Below the pieces are notes generated by a model. The model did not search any database, was not told where the DNA came from, and saw nothing but the letters and a program-made list of their open reading frames with translations. The position numbers and the translations under genes were made by a program. Of a stretch of DNA of 7,515 bases, positions 6,815 to 7,515 are shown in pieces. Origin of the DNA: Pseudomonadota bacterium (GTDB lineage: Bacteria > Pseudomonadota > Alphaproteobacteria > Reyranellales > Reyranellaceae); NCBI GenBank assembly GCA_023416135.1, contig JAEZIF010000253.1, positions 1 through 7,515 on the forward strand. Reading direction: 5' to 3'. Position 1 is the stretch's first letter. Each line of letters starts with the position of its first letter.

Positions 6815-7237
6815 TTATGCGGCTTCCTGCTGCTCGGCAGGCTCAGCCGACGGACCGGAGTCCTGGCCCTTCGCTGCGGTGTCGCGCTCGACGAATTCGA
6901 TCACTGCCATCGGCGCGGCGTCACCGAAGCGGAAGCCCGCCTTCAGGACCCGCAGGTAACCGCCGGCGCGCTTGGAGTAGCGCGGGCCCAGCGTCGTGAA
7001 GAGCTTGTCGGCGATGTAGGGATCGCGCAGATAGCCGATCGCCTGACGACGCGCGTGCAGGCTGCCCTTCTTGCCGAGCGTGACCAGCCTCTCGACGATC
7101 GGACGCAGGTCCTTTGCCTTGTGCAGCGTGGTCGTGATCTGCTCGTGCTTGATGAGAGCACCGGCCAGGTTCGAGAACATCGCCTTGCGATGCTCTGCCG
7201 TGCGGTGGAACTTCCGACCGCGATTTCCGTGACGCAT
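6815..7237 (-). CDS. rplQ: 50S ribosomal protein bL17
   Basis: This 140-aa protein begins MRHGNRGRKFHRTAEHRKAM, the hallmark N-terminus of bL17, with the conserved core ALIKHEQITTTLHKAKDLRP and the later KAGFRFGDAAPMAVIEFVER. bL17 is a large-subunit protein near the peptide exit tunnel. The core is about 118 residues; a Gln/Glu/Ala-rich tail after about residue 120 is a common variable extension in alphaproteobacteria. GGAAGGG lies 8 bases before the ATG. The gene follows rpoA after 21 bp, the standard end of the alpha operon, and a strong terminator lies just beyond its TAA stop. Confidence 0.98.
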   Translation of the reverse strand: MRHGNRGRKFHRTAEHRKAMFSNLAGALIKHEQITTTLHKAKDLRPIVERLVTLGKKGSLHARRQAIGYLRDPYIADKLFTTLGPRYSKRAGGYLRVLKAGFRFGDAAPMAVIEFVERDTAAKGQDSGPSAEPAEQQEAA

Positions 7238-7258
7238 GACTAAATCCCTTCCACCGGC

Positions 7259-7515
7259 CTAGTACGGCTCTTCCAGCCGCTTGGCCATCTCTTCGATGTT
7301 GTCCGGCGGCCAGCCCGGGATTTCCATGCCCAGGTGCAGCCCCATGCCGGCCAGCACTTCCTTGATCTCGTTCAGCGACTTGCGGCCGAAGTTCGGCGTG
7401 CGCAGCATCTCCGCCTCGGTCTTCTGCACCAGATCGCCGATGTAGATGATGTTGTCGTTCTTCAGGCAGTTGGCCGAACGCACCGACAGCTCGAGCTCGT
7501 CGACCTTGCGCAGCA
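7259..7515 (-). CDS. rpoA: RNA polymerase alpha subunit, C-terminal end (5' part outside window)
   Basis: Only the last 85 codons are present, encoding the alpha C-terminal domain. VRSANCLKNDNIIYIGDLVQ aligns with the E. coli segment that holds Arg265 and Asn268, the residues contacting UP-element DNA, and both are kept. FGRKSLNEIKEVL and the ending GWPPDNIEEMAKRLEEPY are typical of alphaproteobacterial RpoA. The subunit assembles core RNA polymerase, and this domain contacts promoters and activators. It is co-transcribed with rplQ, 21 bp downstream. Confidence 0.98.
   Translation of the reverse strand, partial: LRKVDELELSVRSANCLKNDNIIYIGDLVQKTEAEMLRTPNFGRKSLNEIKEVLAGMGLHLGMEIPGWPPDNIEEMAKRLEEPY

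Overview
The window looks like the chromosome of a GC-rich alphaproteobacterium. Its right edge carries the end of the alpha operon (rpoA then rplQ, both on the minus strand), and the RpoA C-terminus and bL17 are of alphaproteobacterial type. Signalling and fatty-acid genes, rhizobial-type in flavour, make up the rest. A Reyranella-like or related rhizobial/rhodospirillalean lineage is a guess; genus cannot be fixed from the sequence alone.

Layout. (1) Positions 1-4018, minus strand: a tightly packed four-gene run read right to left. It holds a crotonase-fold (enoyl-CoA hydratase/isomerase-like) gene broken by a one-base frameshift, a class III nucleotide cyclase fused to an FHA domain, a membrane-anchored Ser/Thr kinase, and a glycine-zipper lipoprotein cut by the window edge. 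The gaps are 6 bp (to the ATG at 3224), 6 bp, and a 4-bp ATGA overlap. (2) Positions 4019-4090: a 72-bp divergent intergenic region. (3) Positions 4091-6783, plus strand: a 596-aa acyl-CoA dehydrogenase with an extra C-terminal domain, overlapped by a cytochrome P450 that seems to start at CTG and that loses homology at the beginning of the I helix. (4) Positions 6637-6814: the P450 break, a long perfect palindrome, and the rplQ terminator. (5) Positions 6815-7515, minus strand: rplQ and the 3' end of rpoA.

How it may work together. The cyclase-FHA and kinase genes form a signalling module. The kinase could phosphorylate threonines that the FHA domain reads, while the cyclase domain makes a cyclic nucleotide. 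The kinase C-terminus lies across the membrane after a TM segment and a long charged coiled coil, and it resembles a staphylococcal-nuclease-like fold without a complete active site. The translationally coupled lipoprotein is a plausible envelope partner. The acyl-CoA dehydrogenase and crotonase point to acyl-CoA metabolism on either side of a shared promoter region. Two genes here (crotonase, P450) look damaged, so the acyl-CoA/P450 part may be decaying, or the crotonase lesion may be a sequencing error.
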